Part shown: positions 33,011-41,932 of the stretch, one piece after another
Numbering within the stretch: the stretch's first letter is position 1
How the letters are laid out: each line of letters starts with the position of its first letter
Assembly (NCBI RefSeq): GCF_013185195.1
Contig: NZ_JAAZWC010000004.1
Span: 124,001-188,000 of the forward strand
Source of the DNA: Saccharibacillus qingshengii
Lineage (GTDB): Bacteria; Bacillota; Bacilli; Paenibacillales; Paenibacillaceae
DNA: 64,000 nucleotides
Direction: 5' to 3'
Position numbers and translations under genes: made by a program
Notes under the pieces: model-generated
What the model was told of the DNA's origin: nothing
Database searches by the model: none
What the model saw: only the letters and a program-made list of their open reading frames with translations

Positions 33011-34501
33011 TTACTCGTCCGCCGCACAGTCCATGCCGCGGTCTTCTTCGGGAAGAGCCCAGACGGATACGCTGCCGCCGTTGACCGGGAAGGTGGCAAA
33101 GCCGTCTTCTTCGATCACGATCTTTTCTTCGCGCGTTTGGGTCAGATCGATCCATTCTTCGCCAGCACGTTCCGCGCCGACGTTCATTCTTTTCTCGCCT
33201 TCGTCGCCGTTCGAGATCACGACCGCGCAGCCTGAACCGACGACTTCTTCGCTGCCGAGACGTACCCAGCCGATCGTGTTCGGGTGGTCGAAGTAGTCGA
33301 CTTGTTCGCCGTATGCTTTTTGGCAGCGGGCATAGAGCAGCGGGTCGATCGCCATTTTCTTGCCTTCGATCGGGTTCTCGCCGCCAATCCCGAAGTAATC
33401 GCCGTAGAACACGCACGGATACCCGTCGCGGCGCAGCAGGATCAGCGCATACGCACTCTGCTTGAACCAGTCGTCAATCCACGATTCGAGCGACTCGCCC
33501 GGCTGCGAATCGTGGTTGTCCACGAAGGTGACCGCATTGGTCGGGTGAGTCTGGACCAGCGTATCGTCGAAAATCGTCGTCAGATCGAAGTCTCTGCCTG
33601 CCTGTGACGCCCCATGCAGCTTATAATGCAGGGCGACGTCGAACAGATCGATCCGGTAATCGACGTTATCCAGGAATTCCCGGCAGGCGTTCAGATCGTT
33701 GTTCCAGAACTCGCCGACAATATAGAAATCTTCGCCGCGCTTGCGGATCATTTCGCCCGCGAATTCGCGGATGAAGTCATGGTTGATATGCTTGATCGCA
33801 TCCAGACGGTAGCCGCTGCATTGCAGCGTGTCCACCAGCCAGCGGCCCCATTCCATCATTTCTTCGCGGACTTCCGGCAGCCGGTAATCGATATTGGCGA
33901 ACATCAGATAATCGTAGTTGCCGAACTCGCTGTCCACCTTGTCGTCCCAGCTGCGGCTTTCGCCGCCGATCCGGTAAATGCCGTTGTTGCCGGTCGCATT
34001 GTCGAAGTCGGTGCCGTTGAAGTGGCGGGCATCCCATTTAAAAGCGGAGTATTGATCGCCCCGGCCCGGGAATGTGAATTTGGTCCAGCCTTCGATCTCG
34101 AACGGTTCTTCGGAGATGACTTCGTTGCGGTTGTTCGGATCGACTTCGACCACTTTGAAGCGTTCCGTTTCGTCCGCGCCGGCTTTATGGTTCATGACCA
34201 GATCGACGTAGACGGCGATGCCGAATTCGTGACAGGCCGCGATTGCGCTTTTCAGTTCTTCTTTCGTGCCGTATTTGGTGCGGACCGTACCTTTTTGGTC
34301 GAACTCGCCCAAATCGTACAGGTCGTATACGCCGTAGCCGGTATCTTCCGCGGATTGCCCTTTGGTGACGGGCGGAATCCAGACGGAGTCGATGCCCCAT
34401 TGTTTGAGTTCGGGAGCCATTTCTTTGAGTCGGTTCCAGTGTTGTCCGTCGGCGTCTACGTGCCATTCGAAAAATTGCATCATCGTGTGATTGGCGGGCA
34501 T
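33011..34501 (-). CDS. Cytoplasmic alpha-amylase (GH13)
   Basis: The 496-residue enzyme is a GH13 alpha-amylase of the AmyA/BLA-like type without a signal peptide, so it should act on internal maltodextrins or glycogen. Catalytic residues are Asp234 (GYRLDAIKH), Glu264 (IVGEFWN) and Asp331 (FVDNHD); DLVMNH is also present. The ATG at 34501 has GAGGAGG upstream. The 330-nt minus-strand leader carries a sigma-B-like promoter, a structured RNA element and a hairpin with U-tract, so stress-linked and attenuated expression is likely. Confidence 0.93.
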   Translation of the reverse strand: MPANHTMMQFFEWHVDADGQHWNRLKEMAPELKQWGIDSVWIPPVTKGQSAEDTGYGVYDLYDLGEFDQKGTVRTKYGTKEELKSAIAACHEFGIAVYVDLVMNHKAGADETERFKVVEVDPNNRNEVISEEPFEIEGWTKFTFPGRGDQYSAFKWDARHFNGTDFDNATGNNGIYRIGGESRSWDDKVDSEFGNYDYLMFANIDYRLPEVREEMMEWGRWLVDTLQCSGYRLDAIKHINHDFIREFAGEMIRKRGEDFYIVGEFWNNDLNACREFLDNVDYRIDLFDVALHYKLHGASQAGRDFDLTTIFDDTLVQTHPTNAVTFVDNHDSQPGESLESWIDDWFKQSAYALILLRRDGYPCVFYGDYFGIGGENPIEGKKMAIDPLLYARCQKAYGEQVDYFDHPNTIGWVRLGSEEVVGSGCAVVISNGDEGEKRMNVGAERAGEEWIDLTQTREEKIVIEEDGFATFPVNGGSVSVWALPEEDRGMDCAADE

Positions 34502-34601
34502 GATAAAAAAACCTCCTCGAATTCGTTTGGGGTGCGGCTGCGTATGCGGATGTCCATCCAAGTACGAATGGGAAGCCGGATGCCATCAGGCCGGGAATTT
34601 A

Positions 34602-34621
34602 GAAAAAGATGCCGGGGCATC
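34602..34621 (-). terminator. Short hairpin with U-tract in the amylase leader
   Basis: On the minus strand GATGCC/GGCATC is followed by TTTTT (read from AAAAA at 34603-34607). It lies between the structured element and the amylase start, as an attenuator would. The stem is only 5-6 bp. Confidence 0.5.
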
Positions 34622-34641
34622 GGGTCATCGGTCATAAAGCC

Positions 34642-34780
34642 GGTCAAGGTACTTGTACCTTGAACACTAAAGGTAAGGTTACGCTCTCCTGAGATTTCGT
34701 ACTTGAAGCGTGTACGAAGTCTCCGACGGAATGGTTAGTTCAGGAAAACGTAAACCTCGGATTAAGAGTTGGAAGGGTAC
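34642..34780 (-). ncRNA. Structured leader RNA candidate, copy 2
   Basis: The layout matches copy 1 at 24447-24544. A GTACCTTGAAC segment (34655-34665) faces GTTGGAAGGGTAC (34768-34780); GGTTACG (34677-34683) faces CGTAAACC (34749-34756); a 12-bp stem (34691-34702 with 34712-34723) carries the 9-nt loop ttgaagcgt; a CTC/GAG side hairpin surrounds GGATTA. The 12-bp stem differs in sequence from copy 1 but keeps pairing. A competing hairpin, TCAAGGTACTTGTACCTTGA, overlaps the closing stem at 34644-34663, a possible switch. An extra ~25-nt arm is inserted near 34724-34748. Confidence 0.6.
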
Positions 34781-34807
34781 TCGCTCGCTAATAAGGACTA
34801 ATACAAG

Positions 34808-34834
34808 TTACCCAAAAGAACAGGGGGCTTAAAC
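34808..34834 (-). promoter_or_regulatory. Sigma-B-like promoter upstream of the amylase leader
   Basis: The minus strand reads GTTTAA (34829-34834), a 15-bp spacer and GGGTAA (34808-34813), close to the general-stress consensus GTTTAA-N12-15-GGGTAT. Start would be near 34800, just ahead of the structured element. Confidence 0.6.
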
Positions 34835-34998
34835 GAAGAAGAACCTTTTTACGAAAGTATCGATTTGGATAGCGCTTACTTGGGGAAAAGGGAGAAATTG
34901 GTCATGCCTGCTTGGAAAGGAGGTCGGCTGGGGTAATGATGAATTGGGCCGTTGGCGTGCAAATGCGGGAGCGGACTAACTTTGGGGAGGCGTTTAGG

Positions 34999-35601
34999 TT
35001 GACGACCGAAAATATGCTGGAACTGATGAAGAACAGACGCAGTATCTACGGAATCAGCAAGGAACAGACGGCATCCGACGACAAAATTCGCGATTTGATC
35101 GAGCAGACGCTGCTGCATGTGCCATCGTCGTTCAATTCGCAGAGCGCGCGCGTTGTCGTGCTGCTCGGCGAGCATCATGACAGACTGTGGGATTTCACGA
35201 CGGCCATTCTGAAAGAAATCGTGCCGGAAGGCAATTTCGGACCGACCCAGGAAAAAATGGACAGCTTCAAAGCGGGCTACGGCACCCTTCTCTTTTTCGA
35301 AGACGAATCGGTGATCCGCGCGATGCAGGAGCAGTTCCAGGCTTATCAGGATAACTTCCCGATCTGGTCGCAGCAGTCTTCCGGTATGCATCAATACGCG
35401 ATCTGGACCCTGCTCGAAGCCGAAGGCTACGGCGCTACGCTTCAGCATTACAATCCGCTGATCGACGAGAAAGTCAAAGCGGAATGGGACATTCCGGAGA
35501 GCTGGAAGCTGATCGCGCAGATGCCGTTCGGCAAGCCGACCGCACCGGCCGGCGAGAAGCAGTTCAAACCGCTCGAAGAACGCCTGAAATGGTTTAAGTA
35601 A
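34999..35601 (+). CDS. Nitroreductase-family protein
   Basis: The 200-residue protein is a nitroreductase-family flavoprotein of the HcnS/YdgI type: NRRSIYGISKEQTASDDKI start, VPSSFNSQSARVVVL, the QQSSGMHQYAIWTLLEAEGYGATLQHYNP region shown as overlapping motifs, and the end FGKPTAPAGEKQFKPLEER. The best start is TTG at 34999 with GGGGAGG 8 nt upstream, which matches the usual family N-terminus; in-frame ATGs lie upstream (34936, 34939 and 34963) without good sites. Substrate is unknown. Confidence 0.85.
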   Translation: MTTENMLELMKNRRSIYGISKEQTASDDKIRDLIEQTLLHVPSSFNSQSARVVVLLGEHHDRLWDFTTAILKEIVPEGNFGPTQEKMDSFKAGYGTLLFFEDESVIRAMQEQFQAYQDNFPIWSQQSSGMHQYAIWTLLEAEGYGATLQHYNPLIDEKVKAEWDIPESWKLIAQMPFGKPTAPAGEKQFKPLEERLKWFK

Positions 35602-35638
35602 AGCGCGGGAAACGAAACCGAATACGGACGCCTATCAC

Positions 35639-35684
35639 AAAGACCGCTCCGGCTTCGCCTTCAAGGCGTAGGAGCGGTCTTTTT
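35639..35684. terminator. Bidirectional intrinsic terminator
   Basis: AAAGACCGCTCC (35639-35650) pairs with GGAGCGGTCTTT (35671-35682), with an inner CGCCTT/AAGGCG hairpin and further T residues. It serves the nitroreductase-family gene and the convergent DUF72 gene. Confidence 0.9.
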
Positions 35685-35689
35685 GCATG

Positions 35690-36601
35690 TTAGAAAAGTT
35701 TCTCCTGCTGCGGTTCGTCCTGCGGTTCCGACTTGCTGCCTGCCGGCATTTCTTCGGATATCTCCTGCGGCGGCCAAGGCGCTCCCGGAGGAATCGGCTG
35801 GCCCAGCAGTTCCATCAGCTCCAGCGCGTTGGGCGTGGCATCCTTGTCGGAATTGTTGTTGAACGCGACGTAGACGTGCTTGCTCTGCTTGTCCAGATCG
35901 AGCAGAATGTCGCGCCACTCGGTCAATTCCTCGGTATTGTAGCGGTACAGATAGCGCAGCTTGCGCCAGTTCGGATCGCTGCTCTTGTGCCAGCCGCCGA
36001 CGTTGCGTCCGTGCATCCGGACATAGGTCGCTTCGTCGCTGGTCGCATGCGCGATGATCGGAATCGAACCGCTGCCGGCCTGGGGCTCGTCGACGACCGT
36101 CTGGATCCAGCCTTCTTTGCGCATGAAATCGAGCGTCTTGTCTTGAAACTGCGGCGAGTACCAGGATTGATGCCGGAATTCGAGCGCACACGGAACGTCT
36201 TTCATGAATTCGCGCGTGACGCGCAGCTTCTCCACGTTCTCGCGGGTACAGTCGAACCAGGGCGGGTATTGGAACAGGGTCATCGTCAGTTTGTCCGCTT
36301 CGATCACGGGCGCAAGACTGGTATGAAAAGCGGCGAACATTTCTTCCGGCGTGTCGAAATAATTCTTTTTCTCGCGCAGATGCCCGGTCATGCCCTGGTA
36401 GGCTTTGATCACGAATCCGAAATCGTCGGGGGTCTGGGAGACCCACTTTTCATAGTTTTTGACCGGCTGGATCGCGTAAAATGAACTGTCCAGCTCGACC
36501 AGTTTGAACGTTTCGCTGTAAGCTTGCAGCCGTTCGGCGGGTTTCTTTTTGCCGTACAGCTCGTCATGGTCGCTGAAATTGGTAAGTCCGATGGTAATCA
36601 T
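35690..36601 (-). CDS. DUF72 (YecE-like) TIM-barrel protein
   Basis: The 303-residue protein belongs to DUF72, a TIM-barrel family of unknown function. Family motifs include the LTNFSDHDELYG start, VELDSSFYAIQP, VIKAYQGMTGH, ALEFRHQSWYS and YVRMHGRN. The ATG at 36601 has GAGGAGG upstream; the frame extends upstream to 37126, but that part is antisense to the SnoaL-like gene. The C-terminal 25 residues are Pro/Glu/Gln-rich. It is divergent from the SnoaL-like gene. Confidence 0.88.
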   Translation of the reverse strand: MITIGLTNFSDHDELYGKKKPAERLQAYSETFKLVELDSSFYAIQPVKNYEKWVSQTPDDFGFVIKAYQGMTGHLREKKNYFDTPEEMFAAFHTSLAPVIEADKLTMTLFQYPPWFDCTRENVEKLRVTREFMKDVPCALEFRHQSWYSPQFQDKTLDFMRKEGWIQTVVDEPQAGSGSIPIIAHATSDEATYVRMHGRNVGGWHKSSDPNWRKLRYLYRYNTEELTEWRDILLDLDKQSKHVYVAFNNNSDKDATPNALELMELLGQPIPPGAPWPPQEISEEMPAGSKSEPQDEPQQEKLF

Positions 36602-36766
36602 GCAAAATCCTCCTCGCACGGCGCTAAGATGTCTCGTTATTTTATTACACGAAAACGGCAGCGGGCAATCGGGCGGGGGCGAAGACGAAGGATGCCGCTG
36701 CGATCCGCTTGAGGGTACAATAAAGGAGAGCTCGAAGCAGATGAAACCATGGAGAGGAAGAAGAAC

Positions 36767-37120
36767 ATGACGGAACCGGAATTCGAGACCGCCGAAGAGT
36801 TGGCCCAGCGCCAGCTCGACCGCTACAACGCCCACGACCTGGAGGGGTTTCTGGAGGTATACGCCGAGGATGCGAAGCTGTACCGGCTGCCGGACGGGGC
36901 GCTGATCGCCGAAGGACGCGCCGCGATGCGGGAACGCTACCGCCAACGCTTCGAGATCGACAAGGTGCACGCGAAGCTGGTAAACCGTATGGTGATCGGC
37001 AGCCGGGTCATCGATCACGAGGAAGTGACGCAGGCCGGATCCGATACGCGGACGCAGGCCGCCGCGATCTACGAGACGCAGGACGGACGCATTGTCGCAG
37101 CCTGGTTCGTCTCGGAATAA
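36767..37120 (+). CDS. SnoaL-like / NTF2-fold protein
   Basis: The 117-residue protein has an NTF2-like fold signature: QRQLDRYNAHDLEGFLEVYAED near the start and a GRAAMRERYRQRF helix, then beta strands ending AAIYETQDGRIVAAWFV. Members include steroid isomerase-like enzymes and ligand-binding proteins, so function is open. ATG 36767 is favoured over 36749 because GGAGAGG falls between them at the right distance. Confidence 0.78.
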   Translation: MTEPEFETAEELAQRQLDRYNAHDLEGFLEVYAEDAKLYRLPDGALIAEGRAAMRERYRQRFEIDKVHAKLVNRMVIGSRVIDHEEVTQAGSDTRTQAAAIYETQDGRIVAAWFVSE

Positions 37121-37125
37121 CAACA

Positions 37126-37167
37126 AAAAGCCGCTTCCCGACCGCAGGCGGTCCGGAAGCGGCTTTT
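37126..37167. terminator. Bidirectional intrinsic terminator
   Basis: AAAAGCCGCTTCC (37126-37138) pairs with GGAAGCGGCTTTT (37155-37167), with an inner GACCGC/GCGGTC stem. It separates the SnoaL-like and amidase genes. Confidence 0.92.
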
Positions 37168-37183
37168 GATATTCGGAAGCGGA

Positions 37184-38683
37184 TCAGCCGAGCATCGGAT
37201 TACCCTTCATCCCGACCCACAGATCCGACTGTTCCAGCTGGGCGGCGATGCGCAGCAGCAGGTCTTCTCGGCCTTTGGCGGCGATCATCTGCACGCCAAG
37301 CGGCAGACCGTCTTCGGTCAGATGCAGCGGCAGGCTGGTCGCGGGCTGGCCGGTCAGATTGGCAAGCTGGGTGAACGGCGTATAGGTCAGGCTGCGTTCG
37401 AAAATATCGTACAGCATCTGCCGCTGCTCGCCCGCAGAACGCTCGCTTACCGTCATCCACGGAGCAGCCTGCTCCGGCGTATGCGTCAGTTCGCCGACGC
37501 GCGGAGCCGGGAAGGCGCTGGCCGGCGTGACGTACAGGTCGTAACGGGCCGACAGTTCGGCCATCTGCGCCGCGGCGACGTCCCATTCGTTCAGACTGTG
37601 CACGAATTCGGCGGCGGAGACGTTTTTGCCGGCTTCGGCAAAGACCCACGTGATGATGTCCACTTCATCCGGACGGATGGCCCGGCCGAGCATCCGCTCC
37701 AGCGAGATGAACATGGCAGCCACCTCGCCCGCGTTCATCGTGTAATAATTCTCCATCAGCCGCACGCCGTTGACGGGGCTGAGCTTCTCTTCGACATGGT
37801 GGCCCTGCTGCTCCAGCCATTTGACGGTCTTGAGTACCGCCTGTACGGCATCGTCGCCGACAGGTGTGCCGACCGGCGAAGCGGTTGTAAAAGCGATCCG
37901 CAGCGGGTGCGGATGAGGCGCGAGCATGTCTTCGGCGTAGACGCCCGGATAGAGCGGCGTCTGGAACGCGGCTTCGGGCTGCACAATTTGCAGCAGGTCC
38001 AGCAGCGCGGCGCTGTCGCGCACGGTGCGCGACAAGGCGAAGTCGATCGACGCGCCCTGCCATTGGCGGCCGATTCCGGGGCCGACCGGGGTGCGGCCGC
38101 GCGTCGGTTTGAGGCCGAACAAGCCGGTGAACGACGCCGGGATGCGGATCGAACCGCCGCCGTCGCTGGCACCCGCGGCGGGCACGATACCCGAGGCGAT
38201 CGCGGCCGCCGCGCCGCCGCTGGAGCCGCCCGGGGAATACTGCGGATTCCACGGATTGCGCGCCGGCCCGTACAGGGCCGGTTCGGTAATGTTCTTGAGC
38301 CCGAATTCGGGCGTGTTCGTGTGGCCGAGCGGGATCAGGCCGCCGGCCCGCAGACGGGCGACGTAATTGGAGTCGCGTCGCGCGACATTGCCCTGCAGCA
38401 GAGCCGAACCGGAAGTGAGCGGTTCGCCCGCAAGCGCCTGCGAAATGTCTTTGAGCAGATAGGGTACGCCGGCAAAAGGGCGTTCCGCGCTTGGGGCAGG
38501 AGCCGCCGCCGCTTCGGCCAGAGCCGCTTCGCGCCGGTCGCGGACGACGGCGTTCAGGGACGGATTGACTTGATCCATCCGGGACAGCGCGGCTTCCGCC
38601 AGTTCGACGGCGGAGACTTCCCGGCTGCCCAGCAGCTGGGCCAGACCGACCGCGTCATATTGGACATAGTGTTCGAATTTCAT
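37184..38683 (-). CDS. Amidase-signature family amidase
   Basis: The 499-residue protein is an amidase-signature enzyme. The Ser-cisSer-Lys triad is visible as Lys78 (YLLKDIS), Ser155 (GGSSGGAAA) and Ser178 (GGGSIRIPAS). These enzymes hydrolyse aliphatic or aromatic amides; GatA of tRNA amidation is related, but GatB and GatC are absent here, and the C-terminus differs. ATG 38683 has AAGAAGGG upstream. The diguanylate cyclase gene lies upstream on the same strand, 63 bp away. Confidence 0.9.
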   Translation of the reverse strand: MKFEHYVQYDAVGLAQLLGSREVSAVELAEAALSRMDQVNPSLNAVVRDRREAALAEAAAAPAPSAERPFAGVPYLLKDISQALAGEPLTSGSALLQGNVARRDSNYVARLRAGGLIPLGHTNTPEFGLKNITEPALYGPARNPWNPQYSPGGSSGGAAAAIASGIVPAAGASDGGGSIRIPASFTGLFGLKPTRGRTPVGPGIGRQWQGASIDFALSRTVRDSAALLDLLQIVQPEAAFQTPLYPGVYAEDMLAPHPHPLRIAFTTASPVGTPVGDDAVQAVLKTVKWLEQQGHHVEEKLSPVNGVRLMENYYTMNAGEVAAMFISLERMLGRAIRPDEVDIITWVFAEAGKNVSAAEFVHSLNEWDVAAAQMAELSARYDLYVTPASAFPAPRVGELTHTPEQAAPWMTVSERSAGEQRQMLYDIFERSLTYTPFTQLANLTGQPATSLPLHLTEDGLPLGVQMIAAKGREDLLLRIAAQLEQSDLWVGMKGNPMLG

Positions 38684-38746
38684 ACGGAATCCCTTCTTTC
38701 TGTACATTATTCGTAAAGGCTGGCCATCTCCGGTGCAGACCTACGG

Positions 38747-40363
38747 CTATGCGTTCGGCGATCCGTGCGGAGAAGGGGCGATATTCTCGTCTGCCGGCCC
38801 CTGCCCGTCCGGGGCGATCCGGACCTGATTGCGTCCGTTCTGTTTGGCGACGTACAGGGCATCGTCCGCCAGCTTGGTCAGTACTTTCAGCGGCTGATCG
38901 GGCCGGGCTTCCACCAGGCCGAAACTTGCGGTCACTCCGACCGCTCCGGCAGCGGTCTTGACCGGCTCGGCGGCCAGCCCCAGACGGATGCGCTCGAGCA
39001 GACGGTAAGCGTCCGCAGTAGGCCGACCCGGCATGCACAAGGCGAATTCTTCCCCTCCGTAGCGGCCGAAGACATCGCGTTCGCCGAGATGGGCTTGGCA
39101 GGTCTGCACGACATGCCGAATCACATGGTCGCCCACGTCGTGTCCGTAGCTGTCGTTGACCAACTTGAATCGGTCGATATCCAGCAGAGCGATCGTCAGC
39201 GGTTCGAGGGTGCTTCGCGAATCGGCAAGGAGCTGTTCCGAGCATTCCACAAAGTGCGAGCGGTTGTAGATCTGCGTCATGCCGTCATGGGTAGCCATCC
39301 GTTCGAGTCTGCGGTGAAGCCGGACATTCTCGGTGACGTCCAAGATGACCACCGTTCTTCCGGCCGCTCCCCCTCCCCGCTTGTGCAAGACAGGGGATGA
39401 ACGAATCCGGTAGAAGCGGAGTTCGTGATCCGCCAGCCATTCGATCTGACTTTCTTCCGCTTCGAGAAACTGCATATCGGCATCTTCCGTCCGCAGCCTT
39501 TCCTTGGGGAAGACGTCCGCCGCACGTTCGCCGATCAGCTGGGAAGTGAGGAACGGAAACAGCAGGGAAGCGGCTTTGTTGTAATCGGCGATCCGTCCGG
39601 CCGGATCGATTACCAGTACGCCGTCGCGCATGCTCTCCAGAATATTTTCGCGCACGACCGGAGTCGAAGTGAGCATGCCGCCCGAGAGAAGCGCCCAGCA
39701 GTACAGCAAATTGGTCAGACTCATGGTAGCGGGAACCGGGTCGATATGGTAAGGCGTGAGATTCATAATATAGATCAGGGAAGCGCCGATCGGCAGAAAC
39801 AAGCTGACCAGCATGGTAGCGGTCTGCTTGCGGTAGACGTTCAGCGTCTGGCGCAGATGGCGGGCCAGCAGCCACATGCCGACCACGCCGCAGCCCAGCG
39901 TATAGCTGCCGTTGACGACATACCACGGGCCCATCGCAAATTCGGCCAGAGGCCATGGGGCGTCGGCGCGCAGTTCCATTTGTTGATAGACGAGTCCGTG
40001 CAGGTTGTTGGTCAGCATCAGCAGGCAGGTCAGGGCGGGCAGAGCGAGGAAAGCGGCGGTCGCGCGGGGCGTCATCATCCGTTCTCGCCCTACATAATGG
40101 AAGATGACCAGCAGGTTGAGCGGCGAGATGAACGGCAGTCCGAAATATTCGAATGCAATCCAGAATTTGATGTTCCCAAGCGACGAACTGGCCAGTTCCA
40201 ACGAACTGCCGAAGGTATAGATCGCGGTCGCGATGGACATCCAGACGAACAAGTGCATGCCCGAGAAGCGTGTCTTTTGCAAAGAAGCATACAGAGCAAG
40301 CAAAATGCTGAGCACACCCGAAATGGCGAACAGCGCGATAAAGGTAGAAAAGGCGGCATTCAT
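38747..40363 (-). CDS. Membrane diguanylate cyclase: 7TM, PAS and GGDEF domains
   Basis: The 538-residue protein has an N-terminal block of about seven helices (residues 1-230, histidine-kinase 7TM type), a PAS domain (about 240-350, GVLVIDPAGRIADYNKAA) and a GGDEF domain (about 360-520). The catalytic site reads RYGGEEF and is intact, so c-di-GMP synthesis from two GTP is expected; the substrate site DIDRFKLVNDSYGHDVGD is also present. No inhibitory RxxD site stands out five residues upstream. The signal sensed by the 7TM part is unknown. The start at 40363 has AGGAGT upstream. Confidence 0.92.
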   Translation of the reverse strand: MNAAFSTFIALFAISGVLSILLALYASLQKTRFSGMHLFVWMSIATAIYTFGSSLELASSSLGNIKFWIAFEYFGLPFISPLNLLVIFHYVGRERMMTPRATAAFLALPALTCLLMLTNNLHGLVYQQMELRADAPWPLAEFAMGPWYVVNGSYTLGCGVVGMWLLARHLRQTLNVYRKQTATMLVSLFLPIGASLIYIMNLTPYHIDPVPATMSLTNLLYCWALLSGGMLTSTPVVRENILESMRDGVLVIDPAGRIADYNKAASLLFPFLTSQLIGERAADVFPKERLRTEDADMQFLEAEESQIEWLADHELRFYRIRSSPVLHKRGGGAAGRTVVILDVTENVRLHRRLERMATHDGMTQIYNRSHFVECSEQLLADSRSTLEPLTIALLDIDRFKLVNDSYGHDVGDHVIRHVVQTCQAHLGERDVFGRYGGEEFALCMPGRPTADAYRLLERIRLGLAAEPVKTAAGAVGVTASFGLVEARPDQPLKVLTKLADDALYVAKQNGRNQVRIAPDGQGPADENIAPSPHGSPNA

Positions 40364-40505
40364 GAACGTGGGAACTCCTGTCTGTTAAAGTAATGATTCG
40401 TATAGAGGCGTCGACTCCGCCGCTGTAAAGGCAAGAAAATCATACCATAGATTGAAGCGGAAAGTCGGCTCTCTCTATACGAAGACAGAAATATGTTCGG
40501 ACGGC

Positions 40506-41015
40506 TCAACGAATCTGCCAATGCTCCAGCAGAGGGCCTTTGTCGCCGTATACGGGATCGGTTTTGGGAAGCGGAACCTGGGCGATTTCTTCGATCGCCT
40601 GCTCGCGCCGTCCGTCGTTCTCAAGCTGCGTGTTATAGTCCATTCCTTCGGGATAGGCGCCCACAATCCGGAAATCCGCGCTTGCCGTAATCCGTTTGTG
40701 TCCGGTACCGGCCGGCAGCACGATCACGTCGCCCGCCTGCAGATCGAATGAGCTTCCGTTCTCGCCGCCGAGCTTGATCAGGATCGTACCGTGCGTCACG
40801 CCAAGCACTTCGTGTGCGTTGCTGTGATAGTGGTGGTAGTCGAACACGCCGTTCTCCCAACTGTTGTGCCAGCCGCAGCCGTTGAATACCGATTCGGCCC
40901 ATTCGGGCTTGCCGCTCAGGGCGCCGGGGTACAAAATCACGGGCAGTTTGGGATTATTGGGCAGAATGCCGTCGTCTTCAAAATAAAAAAGCTGCGGATC
41001 GCGGGGTTCGTTCAT
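40506..41015 (-). CDS. Cupin-domain protein
   Basis: The 169-residue protein is a single cupin with a metal-binding histidine cluster (FDYHHYHSNAHEVLGV) and the second cupin motif (GDVIVLPAGTGHKRI). Relatives include YjlB-like proteins of unknown function. ATG 41015 has GGAGG 8 nt upstream; a TTG six bases earlier is less likely. It is divergent from the VTT-domain gene. Confidence 0.85.
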   Translation of the reverse strand: MNEPRDPQLFYFEDDGILPNNPKLPVILYPGALSGKPEWAESVFNGCGWHNSWENGVFDYHHYHSNAHEVLGVTHGTILIKLGGENGSSFDLQAGDVIVLPAGTGHKRITASADFRIVGAYPEGMDYNTQLENDGRREQAIEEIAQVPLPKTDPVYGDKGPLLEHWQIR

Positions 41016-41161
41016 CGTCAAGACCTCCGTGTAGTGGATTGCCGGGCCGCGGATCTTCCGCTTCCGGCCGTATGGGAAGGATTACCCTCGGCGGCAGGCG
41101 AGCGATACGGCGTGCGGCAAGAAAATACACAATTTCACGGCAAAAAAGTCCGTTTACCCGC

Positions 41162-41167
41162 TATAAT
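41162..41167 (+). promoter_or_regulatory. -10 element of the VTT-domain gene
   Basis: TATAAT lies about 50 bp upstream of the start. The -35 region is not clear. Confidence 0.45.
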
Positions 41168-41218
41168 AGCGGATATACCGGACAAGTCCGGCCCAGTAAC
41201 CCGCAAAGGAGTACCTTC

Positions 41219-41818
41219 TTGCTGAATATGGACCTTTTATCGTATATGACGGAAGAACATTTGCGCGAATGGATCGAACGTTTCCGCGCGCTTGGCCCGC
41301 TGCCGGGCATTTTCCTGACGTTTCTGAAATCGTTTGTTCCCCCGCTGCCGACCGCGGTGATCGTAGGCGTGAACGCGGCGGCGTACGGGTTGTGGCTCGG
41401 TTTTTTGTATTCGTGGATCGGGCTGATCGCGGGCTGTATGACGACGTTCCTGATCGTGCGTGCTATCGCGTCGCGGCCTTACTTCCAGCGCTGGTCGCAG
41501 CGTCCCAAAGCGCAAAAAAGCCTGCTGTGGGCGCGCCGCAACGCATTCAGCTTTGTTTTTATCCTGAGCATGATGCCCGTGGGACCCTTCGCGATCGTTA
41601 ACACTGCGGCGGCGATCGTGCGGATGCCGAAGCTTGCTTTTCTGCTGGCGATCGCCTGTGGCAAAGCGATTATGGTGCTGGCCGTATCGTATGTGGGACA
41701 CGATCTCGGCCGATTTATCGAGCGGCCGTACGAGCTGCTCTATGTAGCGGCGTTCCTCGGGTTCTCGTTCTGGGCGAGTCGGCGGGCCGAAGCTTATTTT
41801 ACCCGCGATTCGGAGTAA
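41219..41818 (+). CDS. TVP38/TMEM64-family (VTT domain) membrane protein
   Basis: The 199-residue protein is a DedA-like VTT membrane protein with the motif LKSFVPPLPTAVIVGVNAAAYGLWLGF and a later MMPVGPFAIVNTAAAIVRMPKLAF segment, as in SNARE-associated Golgi proteins, thought to move lipids across the membrane. The TTG at 41219 has AAAGGAG 7 nt upstream, whereas the ATG at 41228 is too far from it, so TTG is preferred. It is monocistronic. Confidence 0.85.
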   Translation: MLNMDLLSYMTEEHLREWIERFRALGPLPGIFLTFLKSFVPPLPTAVIVGVNAAAYGLWLGFLYSWIGLIAGCMTTFLIVRAIASRPYFQRWSQRPKAQKSLLWARRNAFSFVFILSMMPVGPFAIVNTAAAIVRMPKLAFLLAIACGKAIMVLAVSYVGHDLGRFIERPYELLYVAAFLGFSFWASRRAEAYFTRDSE

Positions 41819-41821
41819 ACG

Positions 41822-41855
41822 AAGACCGTTTCCGCCAAGGAAACGGTCTTTTTTT
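41822..41855 (+). terminator. Intrinsic terminator of the VTT-domain gene
   Basis: AAGACCGTTTCC (41822-41833) pairs perfectly with GGAAACGGTCTT (41839-41850), followed by five T residues. Confidence 0.92.
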
Positions 41856-41932
41856 GGATCAAATAGAGCGTTACCCTTTCAGGGCGGCTGCGGTATAATC
41901 GGTTTATTCCAAAAAGAGGGGACGAGGCAAGC

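Noticed and set aside
37184-38683. Amidase as GatA of the tRNA amidotransferase
   Set aside because: No gatB or gatC nearby, and the C-terminal half lacks the usual GatA pattern.
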